Position numbers and translations under genes: made by a program. 64,000 nucleotides of DNA from Mycolicibacterium helvum (lineage in GTDB: Bacteria > Actinomycetota > Actinomycetes > Mycobacteriales > Mycobacteriaceae), in NCBI RefSeq assembly GCF_010731895.1, contig NZ_AP022596.1, positions 2,542,001 to 2,606,000 of the forward strand, given 5' to 3'. Each line of letters begins with the position of its first letter. Position 1 is the first letter of the stretch. The notes below the pieces were generated by a model. That model did not search any database. It worked only from the letters and a program-made list of their open reading frames with translations, and was not told where the DNA came from. Shown here in pieces: positions 41,141 through 49,288 of this stretch.

Positions 41141-41638
41141 TCACTCGGCGTGCCGGTGGCGCAGGCGGCGCACCAGCAGAGCGATCAGCACGGTCACCGC
41201 GAAGGCCGCCGCGAACGGCAGCGGTGAGCGCCCGGACGTGGCGACCGGCACCGGAGCTAGCGGCGAAACCGGGTTAGCAGCCTTCTCCACCGACGATTTG
41301 GCATTGGCCGCCGCGGCGCGGGCGCCCTCGGCGACCGGTGGGGAGCCATTGCCTGCGGCCAGCGCGGCGGGAGTGGCGGGAGTGGCGGGCGGTTCCACCA
41401 CGGGCGGCGCAACCTTCTCCGCCGGCGCCTTCATGGGTGGCGCCTTCTTGGCAGGGGCTGGCGCTCCTGCCGTCCCAGCGGCCTTGGCCGGTGCTTTCTT
41501 GGCGGGAGCCTTCTTCACAGCCTTCTTGGCTGGTGCTTTCTTGGCCGGCTGCTTTTTCGCAGCGGCCTTCTCGGGGGGTGGCGGCCCCGGCGGCGTGGCG
41601 TCCCGGCCCTCGTCGGGCTGGTCCTGCGCTTCTGCCAT
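41141..41638 (-). CDS. H-NS-like nucleoid protein with PAKKA repeats and a membrane tail (Rv3852-like)
   Basis: A 165-residue protein. An acidic, Pro-rich N-terminus is followed by Lys/Ala/Pro repeats ([16 protein letters not shown], histone H1-like DNA-binding tails) in residues 28-65. A Pro/Ala-rich spacer follows, then a C-terminal hydrophobic helix ([15 protein letters not shown]) and a basic tail. This matches Rv3852, though that one has 134 residues. Such a protein could tether DNA to the membrane. ATG 41638 has AAAGGAG upstream. It is transcribed with rraA. Confidence 0.85.
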   Translation of the reverse strand: MAEAQDQPDEGRDATPPGPPPPEKAAAKKQPAKKAPAKKAVKKAPAKKAPAKAAGTAGAPAPAKKAPPMKAPAEKVAPPVVEPPATPATPAALAAGNGSPPVAEGARAAAANAKSSVEKAANPVSPLAPVPVATSGRSPLPFAAAFAVTVLIALLVRRLRHRHAE

Positions 41639-41741
41639 CTGGCTGCTCCTTTGCAATTTCTGGTCGCGAACGCCGGCAGTGGCACCCATCATGCCAGGCC
41701 GGGATCAGCAGTCCGGCCTTGCTCACCGGCGACGTCCGGGG

Positions 41742-42251
41742 TCACGACCGGCGCAGCCGCGACCACGCGAAGCCGCAGCCGATCACTGCAGCCGCACCGA
41801 GAACGAAGGGCCAGACGGGCAGAGCCCGTTCGTCGGCGTCGGCCGACGCCGACGCCCGGGGGCCGGGTGTGCCATTGCCCGCCACGGTCAGCGTGAACGA
41901 CCAGGAGCCGGACACGACATGGCCGTCGGCCGAAGTGACCCGATAGTTCACCGTGTAGGTGCCGGCCGGGCCGAGCGGGCGCACCCCCACGCTGACCACC
42001 GCGCCTTTTACCTGTGGAGTGCCGTCGGACCAGAGGTTCCCGTCGGGTCCGACGACCGTCATCGCGGCGAAATCGGAGTGCAACTGTTCGTTGAAGGTGG
42101 CACTGACTTCCGCCGGGGCGATCGCCAGTGATGCATCGGCCGCGGGGTCCGCGGCGATTCGCACGGCGTGAGCGGAGGCCACTGCCGTCCCCGTCGTCGC
42201 CATGCCGGCGATCAACAGGGCGATCGCCAGGACACGGTGGATGACCGTCAA
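41742..42251 (-). CDS. CopC-domain copper-binding protein, membrane-anchored
   Basis: A 169-residue protein: signal peptide (about 1-27, cleavage after SAHA or before His28), a CopC beta-sandwich (APAEVSATFNEQLHSDF; DGHVVSGSWSF), and a C-terminal helix (WPFVLGAAAVIGCGFAW) with a basic tail. His28 and the His of DGHVVSG are candidate copper ligands, as in CopC. The TTG start at 42251 overlaps the upstream stop (TTGA). It is the second gene of a pair with YcnI-like protein, a common copper-handling arrangement. Confidence 0.88.
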   Translation of the reverse strand: MTVIHRVLAIALLIAGMATTGTAVASAHAVRIAADPAADASLAIAPAEVSATFNEQLHSDFAAMTVVGPDGNLWSDGTPQVKGAVVSVGVRPLGPAGTYTVNYRVTSADGHVVSGSWSFTLTVAGNGTPGPRASASADADERALPVWPFVLGAAAVIGCGFAWSRLRRS

Positions 42252-42955
42252 GTCCGTCGGCGGGCCACCGCGACGCCGACACCGATGGCAGCCACCAACA
42301 ACGCACCGCCGGCCAGGGCGCGGGCGGTGTTGTCGGCACTGGCCTGGGGTTCGGCGTGCTCACCCGATGTTGGTGTGGCACTGACCGCAGGAACCGTAGT
42401 GGGGGCCGGGGCCGCGGGCGTTGCGTGCCGTTCCTTCGGAGCCGGCGGGCCCGACGTGAGAGCCAACACCGGCGCGGGGTACTCGGGCTCCTCGCCGTTG
42501 GGCAGCGGCGGCTGATCCCAATGCACGATGGTGCCGTCGGCGTAGGTCTGAACCACCGGGAACGTCGCAGAATCGGCGTCCGGCAGCTTGATCGAGATCG
42601 GGAACAACTCGAACTGGCCCACCCCGATGCCCTCGTTGGGCGACGCGGTGAACGTGACCGATCGATACGCACCGGTGGTGGCATCGCGATCCAGTTCAGC
42701 GGACCATCCCGCCATCACATCGGTGCTGACCGACGCGACATTCGGCAGTGAGATCGTGACTTTGGTTGTAGCAGAGCTCTTTTCGGACTCGTTGGGCACC
42801 TGGAACGTGACCAGTGCGTATTGGCCACGCACCGGCTGGTCGGCGTTGACGTGGACGTGCGCGCCGGCCGTCGCGGCTGTTAACCAGGAACCCAGGACGA
42901 GGGAGGTGGTCAGCGCGGCCACCTTGAGCCCGCGCGTCGTCTGGGCGGTCATCAC
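42248..42955 (-). CDS. YcnI-like DUF1775 protein
   Basis: A 235-residue secreted protein. Signal peptide to about residue 32 (TAGA), then HVHVNADQPVRGQYALVTFQV with the His-rich N-terminus of the mature DUF1775 domain, a Pro/Ala-rich linker from 175, and a C-terminal membrane helix (ALAGGALLVAAIGVGVAVA). YcnI binds copper through the N-terminal His and a Trp; WSAEL and WDQPP Trp residues are present. The GTG start overlaps the upstream stop by four bases. It is an insertion relative to the M. tuberculosis gene order I remember. Confidence 0.88.
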   Translation of the reverse strand: MMTAQTTRGLKVAALTTSLVLGSWLTAATAGAHVHVNADQPVRGQYALVTFQVPNESEKSSATTKVTISLPNVASVSTDVMAGWSAELDRDATTGAYRSVTFTASPNEGIGVGQFELFPISIKLPDADSATFPVVQTYADGTIVHWDQPPLPNGEEPEYPAPVLALTSGPPAPKERHATPAAPAPTTVPAVSATPTSGEHAEPQASADNTARALAGGALLVAAIGVGVAVARRRT

Positions 42956-43605
42956 ATGACGCCCAGGCGAGCCATCAGATCGGCGTCGATACCGTCGAGC
43001 TGACCGGCGATCGCGGCATGTGCGTCCCGACGCCGTGGCCCGGGCATGTTCTCCGCGGCGGTGACGGCCGCGGACAACGCGCTGAGCCGTTCGGTCATCG
43101 CGGCGACGAATTGTTTGGTCTCGGCGTCCTTGGGCTTCTTCTCGGCCACCCGCCGCAGGGAGTTCTCCGCGCCGGCGATGCGTGCCGACAGCTGCCCGCC
43201 GACCCCGGAGAACTGACCAAGCTGACTCAAGGGCACTCCGAGACGGTCGGCGCGGCGCTCGTCGATTGCACCCCGCGCGGCGATGGCGGCGCGGTAGACC
43301 ACGGGGACGACGACTGGGGCCAGCAGCCGGGACACGGTCAGCGCGCGCCGGATCCGGGTGGGGGACAAAAGTTTGCCCTCGCGCGCTGCCTTAAGTTGCG
43401 CTTCGGCAACCTTGACCGCGGTTCGGTCGGCGTCGCGCGCGACCTTCAGCTGGGCCTTGATCGCCTTGTTCTCGGAGCGCTCGGCGGACTTGATGCGGCG
43501 GAGCTCGTTTTTGGCCGAATGCTTGGCATCGAGCTTGGCGCGGGCCTTGATCGCCCGAGCCTCCGCGCGGCGCGTCGCACGGCTTTTGCGCTTGAACAGG
43601 CCCAT
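42952..43605 (-). CDS. Rv3850-like cytosolic protein (DUF6474 type)
   Basis: A 217-residue protein that matches Rv3850 (218) in length, place and sequence as I remember it. The N-terminal third is highly charged and helical (RRAEARAIKARAKLDAK), the middle contains LSPTRIRRALTVSRLLAPVV, and the last part is helical. It has no signal peptide or membrane helix. The function is unknown. ATG 43605 is the start; its stop overlaps the YcnI-like GTG. Confidence 0.85.
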   Translation of the reverse strand: MGLFKRKSRATRRAEARAIKARAKLDAKHSAKNELRRIKSAERSENKAIKAQLKVARDADRTAVKVAEAQLKAAREGKLLSPTRIRRALTVSRLLAPVVVPVVYRAAIAARGAIDERRADRLGVPLSQLGQFSGVGGQLSARIAGAENSLRRVAEKKPKDAETKQFVAAMTERLSALSAAVTAAENMPGPRRRDAHAAIAGQLDGIDADLMARLGVM

Positions 43606-43775
43606 TCCTGATGCCTCCCGGGTAGGTCGTCGGCGATCGGCGAGGCGCGCTCGCGACCGGGTCAGCTAACCCTATCGCTCGGCCCAACGGGGACTATCAC
43701 GACCTGCGGATATGCCACAATGAACTGCAAACCGTCCGATGCGGCGCCCGTTGCGCCGCTAATTCGAGGAACGTC

Positions 43776-44891
43776 GTGAAACGCTCGCCGATGAGGGCCG
43801 CAGCGATTAGCTGGGTGATCGCGTGCGGTTTGCTCTGTGGTGGTACCGGCATGCTCTGGGCGCCGGCGGCCGCCGCCGACCCCGGCACGGTTGGCAACAA
43901 CCACGGCGGTCGAGGTGCCGATAGTCGTTCCGACAGCAACGATGCTCGTCGTGGCGAGCGCCCCGGCGCGCATCGGCCTGGCGGGCCAGGTAAGCCCCAC
44001 GGCACCGACGTCAAACCGGGGACGACGCGACCGGGCGATGGAGCCGCGGCTGGTTCGCGCCGTGGCGGTGAGCTTCCTGGCCGTCATTGGAATCCCGGGG
44101 TACCCGGTCACCACGGTTGGCCGCCGCCCGGGCCGCCCGGCCAGCACGTCTTGCCGGGCCAGCACGGTTGGCCCCCTTCCGGCTGGCCGGAGCCGGGTTG
44201 GCCTTCGTCCGGCTGGCCGGAGCCGGGTTGGCCCCCTTCCGGCTGGCTCAATCCGGACTGGCAGTTCCCGCAGTTCCCGCCGATCGTGCTGCCGCCACTG
44301 CCTCCGTGGCATTGGCCGCCGCGAGCCACGTCAGGTGACGGTGTCGGGGATGTCGGGGTGGCTCGCCCACCGAGTCTGGGTATCGGTCAGCCGCCCGCGG
44401 CGGTCGGTGGCGGAGGTAGCGGAGGTGGCATCACCGTCCAGCCTCGGACGATTCCGCCGGGTGAACCGGGGCAGCCCGGGGAACCGCCCGTCGTCAGCGC
44501 CGAACGCGGGACGATCGGCCCCACCAGCCTGGAGCCGCCGCCGATCACGATGCCGCCGTTGATCGGCTTGCCGCCGGCATTCTCAGCGCCGCGCCCGATC
44601 GGTCCGGGTGCCGAACCCGGACCGCGAACCGGTCCAGGTCGTGAATCCGCCGCCACCCGCGAACGTCCACCCGCCACGTCCGCCGGAGCGGGTACAGAAA
44701 TGCCCCCGTCGACTAGGGTTGGCTATCCCAGGTACCTCCAAGAGGCCAAGATGGGCGAGGTCGCGGCGCTGGCCCTGCCGGGTTTCGCCGGAATTCTCGC
44801 CCTGACTGCGCTCGGCGGGGTCGTCGGGTATCGCCAAGCAAGAGCCGGCCACGTTGTGCGGACTGCGGGGACCGCTCGGTTCATGCAGTGA
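43776..44891 (+). CDS. Gly/Pro/Trp-rich exported, membrane-anchored protein of unknown function
   Basis: A 371-residue protein with a signal peptide (about 1-37; AAAADPG end). A Gly/Arg/Pro-rich region follows, then a block of GWPPSGWPEP repeats around residues 131-158. The remainder is Pro-rich, and a C-terminal transmembrane helix (ALALPGFAGILALTALGGVVGYR) is followed by a short basic cytosolic tail. It is likely a low-complexity surface or cell-wall protein. GTG 43776 starts it. I recognise no family; the repeat may bind a partner or span the periplasm. Confidence 0.75.
   Translation: MKRSPMRAAAISWVIACGLLCGGTGMLWAPAAAADPGTVGNNHGGRGADSRSDSNDARRGERPGAHRPGGPGKPHGTDVKPGTTRPGDGAAAGSRRGGELPGRHWNPGVPGHHGWPPPGPPGQHVLPGQHGWPPSGWPEPGWPSSGWPEPGWPPSGWLNPDWQFPQFPPIVLPPLPPWHWPPRATSGDGVGDVGVARPPSLGIGQPPAAVGGGGSGGGITVQPRTIPPGEPGQPGEPPVVSAERGTIGPTSLEPPPITMPPLIGLPPAFSAPRPIGPGAEPGPRTGPGRESAATRERPPATSAGAGTEMPPSTRVGYPRYLQEAKMGEVAALALPGFAGILALTALGGVVGYRQARAGHVVRTAGTARFMQ
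44166..44247 (+). repeat. 30-bp in-frame tandem repeat encoding GWPPSGWPEP
   Basis: Two full copies (44166-44195 and 44196-44225) and a partial third of a 30-base unit starting GGTTGGCC lie in the Gly/Pro/Trp-rich gene. Reading frame is kept, giving ten residues per unit. Copy number may vary between strains. Confidence 0.9.
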
Positions 44892-44939
44892 CGCGGACCG
44901 CGCATCGCAGCCCAGTCGCCGACGAGGAAGGGGGATGAG

Positions 44940-45431
44940 GTGTCGGCCAGTCGCCGGGTCACCACCGCAGTCAACGATGTCTTGGATCTTGCGCCCCGCC
45001 ACGGCGAAATCACGCTGACCCGGTTGGTTGCCGCCGTCAGCGAGGACCGCGAACGTCCCATCGAAGTCACTATGGCCGACCTGCCGACCGGCGTCTGCGG
45101 TCAGTGGCGTCAATACGCCGATCACGACGTCTTCCTCATCCAGAACGGCCTGCCCACCTGGGATCGCACCTTGGCCCACGAGCTGGGTCACCTCGTGCTC
45201 GGGCATTACGGCATCCCGGTCACCGAGGCCGCCCGCGATGTCGCGGAACTGGCCAGCGACGACCTCATCGGTTACATGCTCAACCAGCGCACCGGATGTA
45301 TGGGGCCCGGCGGGGAGGACGTCGAGCAGGAGGCCGAGGATTTCGCGGCGCTGCTCTTGTACCGGCTGGGCCGCTCACCATCGGATCGGTCTTCGATTGT
45401 GCAAGTTCGCCTCGGAGAGGCGTTTGGTTGA
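44940..45431 (+). CDS. ImmA/IrrE-type metallopeptidase
   Basis: A 163-residue soluble protein with the zinc-binding motif HELGH at residues 80-84 (TLAHELGHLVLGH). The surrounding sequence (DVFLIQNGLPTWDRT) and the downstream EQEAEDFAALLL with a likely third ligand Glu fit ImmA/IrrE (DUF955). Such enzymes cleave XRE-type repressors. GTG 44940 has GAGGAAGGGGG upstream. It overlaps the membrane-protein gene as TTGA, and espR, an XRE-like regulator, lies downstream in the opposite orientation. Confidence 0.85.
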   Translation: MSASRRVTTAVNDVLDLAPRHGEITLTRLVAAVSEDRERPIEVTMADLPTGVCGQWRQYADHDVFLIQNGLPTWDRTLAHELGHLVLGHYGIPVTEAARDVAELASDDLIGYMLNQRTGCMGPGGEDVEQEAEDFAALLLYRLGRSPSDRSSIVQVRLGEAFG

Positions 45432-46567
45432 TCGTTTGGTTGATCGCCGGTCTGCTCGGGATGGCCACCGGCCTTCGTATCGGGTGGGCGTTGGTCAATA
45501 AGCAGTCGGTGGTCAGCTCGGCGATGATCGTGGCCTTGGGCAGTCTGGCCTTGGTCGCCGCCTTGAACTGGCCGCCGCTGACGCTTCTGATCGACAGCGC
45601 CCTGCACTGGTCGAACGTCTCGATCGGCCTGAGCCAGGTGGCCCTGGTCTGGTGTGCCGCGGGTAGCTGCGTGATGATCACCAGCGTCGCGTCGACTCGC
45701 AGCCCCGCCGTCATCCGCCGGATCGCGGCGGTGCAGTACGCGGTGGCCGGTGCGATCAGTGTCGCCACGTTGGTGCTGTTCTTTTTATCCGGTCAGCAGC
45801 CGGAGATGTCGCCCGAGGAGTACCTTCGCCGCAATCTGGGGTCGGCCAACACCTCGCTGCCGTGGCTGCTGCCACTGCTCTACGTGATGCTTGCCTTCAC
45901 GCTGGCGTTGTGGGCCGGAATGCGGCACTCCAACCGGACGCGCCGGGGCCGGGCGCTATTCGTCTTCACGCTGGGCATTGCGCTGCTCGTGGCAGCCACC
46001 GCTTTCTTCCTGATCCGGGCCGTGGGCACCTCGCATCTGGTGGGCGTGGGGACCGCGGCGACGCTGCTGGGGGCCGCGATGGCGATCGTCGCGGCGGGAT
46101 CTCTGCTGCCCGCTGTGGAGGATTGGTTCGGTGGACGACGGGAATTGCGTCTCATCGACCCGCTGCTGACCGAACTCGAACGGCGTCAGCCGGACGTCGG
46201 GATCGGCGAACGTCCGCGCGGGCCACTGATTTTCCGGGTGGCCGAGCGGTTGTCGCTGATCTCTGACGCCCTGTACCTGGAAGCCACGATGGCTGAGCAT
46301 CTTGCGGCCACGAAGCCCGAAGGTGCCCGGGTGCAGGTATTGGCGGACGCGGAGCGTGAAGCAGTCAGCCCAGACGCACAGGCTCTTGCGATCGCCAAGT
46401 GGATCCATGCGGGACGACGCACGCCGCGGGTGGCGCGCCCGGCTGGGCAGGGTCAATTCCCTGGCATGAATTGGCTGGGGCAGCCCGAAACCTACTCGGA
46501 CCGGGAATGGATCCTCGAGATCGCACGCCAATACCGCGCGCTGGACAGCGCAGCGGCCGGGCGCTGA
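45428..46567 (+). CDS. Polytopic membrane protein (MAB_1171c-like)
   Basis: A 379-residue protein with about seven transmembrane helices in residues 1-240 and a soluble, Arg-rich C-terminal region of 140 residues. The layout resembles the MAB_1171c-like family, commonly paired with ImmA-type peptidases. I take TTG 45428 as the start from the four-base overlap; several in-frame alternatives exist. It could be a sensor or anchor for the peptidase. It is convergent with espR. Confidence 0.75.
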   Translation: MIVWLIAGLLGMATGLRIGWALVNKQSVVSSAMIVALGSLALVAALNWPPLTLLIDSALHWSNVSIGLSQVALVWCAAGSCVMITSVASTRSPAVIRRIAAVQYAVAGAISVATLVLFFLSGQQPEMSPEEYLRRNLGSANTSLPWLLPLLYVMLAFTLALWAGMRHSNRTRRGRALFVFTLGIALLVAATAFFLIRAVGTSHLVGVGTAATLLGAAMAIVAAGSLLPAVEDWFGGRRELRLIDPLLTELERRQPDVGIGERPRGPLIFRVAERLSLISDALYLEATMAEHLAATKPEGARVQVLADAEREAVSPDAQALAIAKWIHAGRRTPRVARPAGQGQFPGMNWLGQPETYSDREWILEIARQYRALDSAAAGR

Positions 46568-46589
46568 CCCGGAACCTAACGTTGCCGCA

Positions 46590-46606
46590 GCTCCTGTGAT
46601 AGGAGC
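46590..46606. terminator. Hairpin between convergent membrane-protein gene and espR
   Basis: GCTCCTGTGATAGGAGC forms a six-base-pair stem with a five-base loop, six bases before the espR stop. It lacks a T-tract on either side, so it is only a candidate bidirectional terminator. Confidence 0.35.
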
Positions 46607-46612
46607 GACGGG

Positions 46613-47011
46613 CTAATCGTCGAGGTGTTCCTGACGACGCAGCTCGTCGACCTTGGACACGATGTCCTGTTGGGCCTCCGGGGACAGCCCGACGGTACGC
46701 GCGGCAATGCGTCGCACGCCCTCGTCGCGCATGTTCGCCAGCCAGGTCAGCTCCTTGTCGAGCTTCTCGTAGTACTCGTCGTCGGTGAAGTACTGCGGCT
46801 TGATCCGGAAGAAGTTGGCAAGCGCCGTCATGGTGGTGGACGACGGGTTGGTCCGGTTGCCTGAACGCAGCTGCGACAGGTACGGAGCGGACATCGTGAT
46901 GCCTTCAGACTTCAGCGCGGCGATCACTTCCGCAGAGGTATGAGGACCCCGGCCGGGGGGATACACCGTGTCGAACAGGCGATTCAGTCGGGCCGAGAAT
47001 GTCGTGCTCAT
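46613..47011 (-). CDS. espR: Nucleoid-associated regulator EspR
   Basis: A 132-residue protein, identical in length to M. tuberculosis EspR, with FSARLNRLFDTVYPPGRGPH at the N-terminus and an XRE-like helix-turn-helix (YLSQLRSGNRTNPS). The C-terminal dimerisation helices include LTWLANMRDEGVRRIAART. EspR activates the espACD operon and ESX-1 and binds many loci. ATG 47011 matches the known start. No ESX-1 or espACD gene is in this window, so its targets here are unclear. The upstream 320 bases hold the likely promoter. Confidence 0.95.
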   Translation of the reverse strand: MSTTFSARLNRLFDTVYPPGRGPHTSAEVIAALKSEGITMSAPYLSQLRSGNRTNPSSTTMTALANFFRIKPQYFTDDEYYEKLDKELTWLANMRDEGVRRIAARTVGLSPEAQQDIVSKVDELRRQEHLDD

Positions 47012-47123
47012 CTTTTTGACCTCCACATGCAGAAGAGCGGTCATTTGCGCTGGCTTATTTGCTGATCATCGTAGCGACACATCCGCCGACAACCAAGTGC
47101 AAACTACCGGATAATTGACGCAG

Positions 47124-47282
47124 GTGGACATTTTCGGGCTGCCGGCAAACATTCCTGGACCTATTTTCTCAGGTCAGTACTTGTTCACAGCCTACGGTGA
47201 AGCAAAGAAACGCATGGTGGAAGGCCTGCCGGTGCAGCAGGTGACCGATGATCGCTCACTGGAGAACCTGAGAGTAGCCTGA
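47124..47282 (+). CDS. Possible 52-residue small protein, divergent from espR
   Basis: An open frame from GTG 47124 (or TTG 47115) to TGA 47282. The translation begins DIFGLPANIPGPIFSGQY and continues TAYGEAKKRMVEGLPVQQV. Composition is protein-like, but the local base composition is less GC-rich than in neighbours and no clear Shine-Dalgarno sequence is seen. It may be a real small gene, a remnant, or chance. I know no family. Confidence 0.3.
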   Translation: MDIFGLPANIPGPIFSGQYLFTAYGEAKKRMVEGLPVQQVTDDRSLENLRVA

Positions 47283-47335
47283 GCAACCGAGGTTATCGAG
47301 CGCGGCCACAGAAATCTACTTTGCTGTAAGTCCCG

Positions 47336-48148
47336 TTATGGTGACTCTCCAGGCGGTTTCAGTTCGGCCGCCGACCTATCTTGTGGTGCTCCCGCGGACC
47401 CGCCCTCGGTCCCGACCCCCGACGACACCGATCCGGAATGCGGTCCGTCGTCGGATACCTGCCTGGCGTCGGTCCGGAGCACGGCGGGTCGCAAGCGCGC
47501 CGGCAGTGCGCGAATCGCGGCCGCGACCACTAGGACGGCGGCCACCGAGATTCCGATAGAGGCGATGGCGGACGTCGTGGGGAAGGCCCCCTCGATGAGC
47601 ATCGACACCCCGAACACCAGGAACAGGGCGGCCGCGCCGATTTGGATGAACCGCTCCGGTAGGTGCTTGCCGGCCAGGGCGCCGACCAGGATGGCCAGTG
47701 CGTCGGCGGCGACCATGCCGATGGTCGACCCGATCCACACGCCGACCCAGTCGTGATCCGCGGCCAGGGTGATCGTCGCGAGCATCGTCTTGTCGCCGAG
47801 CTCAGCCAGCAGGAATGCGGACGTCACGGCGAAGAAAGCCGGCGCGGTGGTGCGCTGGGCCCGGGTGGCCTCGTCGTCGGACAGCTTGTCCCCCCGGAGC
47901 GTCCACAGCCCGAACAGGACGAAGGCCACACCGGCGAGAATGCCGAGCAGGTGGGTGGGCAGAGCGGCACCGAGATAGTGACCGACGGCGACGGAGATGA
48001 GGTGCACCGCCGTTGTTGCGACGGTGATGCCGCTCAGCACGACCCACCAGCGATGGCGCAGTGCGAACGTCATCGCCATCAGCTGTGACTTGTCGCCCAA
48101 TTCGGCGACGAAGATGACGGCGAAACTCAAGAACAACGCGGCAAGCAC
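47336..48148 (-). CDS. TMEM165/GDT1-family cation exporter, probably manganese
   Basis: A 270-residue transporter with two homologous halves of three helices, each bearing the family signature: FVAELGDKSQLMAM and LLAELGDKTMLATIT. The family exports Mn2+ (and Ca2+) in bacteria and eukaryotes. I choose GTG 48148 because GAGGAG precedes it at about ten bases; a TTG at 48208 would add 20 residues without membrane sequence. A yybP-ykoY riboswitch lies just upstream, which fits Mn export. The C-terminal 50 residues are a hydrophilic tail. Confidence 0.9.
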   Translation of the reverse strand: MLAALFLSFAVIFVAELGDKSQLMAMTFALRHRWWVVLSGITVATTAVHLISVAVGHYLGAALPTHLLGILAGVAFVLFGLWTLRGDKLSDDEATRAQRTTAPAFFAVTSAFLLAELGDKTMLATITLAADHDWVGVWIGSTIGMVAADALAILVGALAGKHLPERFIQIGAAALFLVFGVSMLIEGAFPTTSAIASIGISVAAVLVVAAAIRALPARLRPAVLRTDARQVSDDGPHSGSVSSGVGTEGGSAGAPQDRSAAELKPPGESP

Positions 48149-48223
48149 CCAGAACTCCTCGTTCGGGTGGCTGTGGTCAGGGGCGGTACAGATGCCTCCG
48201 GCCGACAACCACTAACGGTTTCA

Positions 48224-48336
48224 CGGCCGAAGGTCTCGCCCACCGGCAGTTACGCCGGCCGGACAACCGGGCCATGCGGTATGCGCGCCAGGCCAGTATG
48301 TCGATTGTCCGATTGGGGGCTACTCCCCTTCGCTGG
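48224..48336 (-). ncRNA. yybP-ykoY manganese riboswitch
   Basis: On the minus strand the element opens with CGAAGGGGAGTAGC and closes with GGGCGAGACCTTCG. GGGGAGTAGC and the GAGACC-type closing segment are the two conserved blocks of this class, and CGAAGG (48332-48327) pairs exactly with CCTTCG (48233-48228) to form stem P1. About 105 bases separate the ends, as in the family. It lies about 75 bases before the start of a Mn-exporter-type gene. Mn binding is established for the class. Confidence 0.85.
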
Positions 48337-48449
48337 AGCCAACTCTACGGGCATCGCTGCGGTGCGTGCAACTCTTGTCAGTCGAAAACCCAACAGCGGC
48401 AATAAATTTGGTGAACCGCGCGAGAAAGTTTGGGCGCCCTCAAAGCGGG

Positions 48450-48983
48450 CTACGCGGCGAGCAGCATCGCCAGGATCGCGGTATCGGGGTGGCTGATCGG
48501 GTCGACGCCGACCCGGCTCACCATGCCGGTGATGGTGCCGTCAGATTCGGCCTCGACCCACGCAGCGCGGTGCTCCAAGCCCAAGTGCGGAATGCCCGGC
48601 AGCAGAACGCAACCCGATGCGGCACCAGAGCATTCGGGGAGGGACGGCATGGTCTCCGACGGCGGGTGCAGCATCAGCAGTGCCGGTGGCTGCCGGTCGG
48701 CGAAATGACCTGGCGGAACGGCGGATTCGCCCACTACGGTGCCTTCGGCCAGGACTAGGCCAACGGTACCCGGGTGGGGCTTATCGGGTAGTTCCTCCCG
48801 AACGCCGAAAATGGTTGTGGTGGAAAGCAGCCCGGGTAGTGAGGCCACACGTACCGCGACCATCAGAAGTTGTGCCCACTCCTTCGTCGAGTTCGGCCAG
48901 CGGCCGGATACGACGAAGCCCTTCAGGGCGCCACGAGAGTGAAAGGGGGCGACTTCAACCGCACGCCCGGAACCATTTTCCAT
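48450..48983 (-). CDS. Rv3847-like conserved hypothetical protein
   Basis: A 177-residue soluble protein with the same length and location as M. tuberculosis Rv3847. It has a beta-rich middle (LSTTTIFGVREEL; TVVGESAVPPGHFAD) and a C-terminal segment ending ISHPDTAILAMLLAA. No signal peptide or catalytic motif is visible. The function is unknown. ATG 48983 is used. The gap to the transporter contains its riboswitch. Confidence 0.8.
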   Translation of the reverse strand: MENGSGRAVEVAPFHSRGALKGFVVSGRWPNSTKEWAQLLMVAVRVASLPGLLSTTTIFGVREELPDKPHPGTVGLVLAEGTVVGESAVPPGHFADRQPPALLMLHPPSETMPSLPECSGAASGCVLLPGIPHLGLEHRAAWVEAESDGTITGMVSRVGVDPISHPDTAILAMLLAA

Positions 48984-49129
48984 CTCGCCTCCGCGACACT
49001 CGGTATGTCAGTGCGACACGACAGCGGGTCGGTTCGATTCAGGATGCGGCACGTAGCGCATGGCACGCAAGACGACACGAGTGCTAACCGGGTCTCGGTT
49101 TCGGCGCGGCCGGTGAAGTCCGGGAGAGG

Positions 49130-49288
49130 TCAGAACAAGACGATGACAGCGAGGATGCCCAGCAGGACCAGGGCGATGACGCCTGCGCGAAGGGCTGCCA
49201 GCATGTACGAGCGATTACATGTCGCCGACGAGACATACCAATGCGACGGCTGGGACGCCGACTGCGCCCGGACTGACTGGGATGCCAT
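49130..49288 (-). CDS. Possible small single-helix membrane protein
   Basis: A 52-residue frame from ATG 49288. The first 30 residues are polar (SQPSHWYVSSATCNRSY), and the last 20 are a strong hydrophobic helix (LRAGVIALVLLGILAVIVLF) reaching the C-terminus. The frame remains open upstream to 49405, without better starts. A tail-anchored small protein is plausible. No family is recognised and the ribosome-binding site is weak. Confidence 0.45.
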   Translation of the reverse strand: MASQSVRAQSASQPSHWYVSSATCNRSYMLAALRAGVIALVLLGILAVIVLF

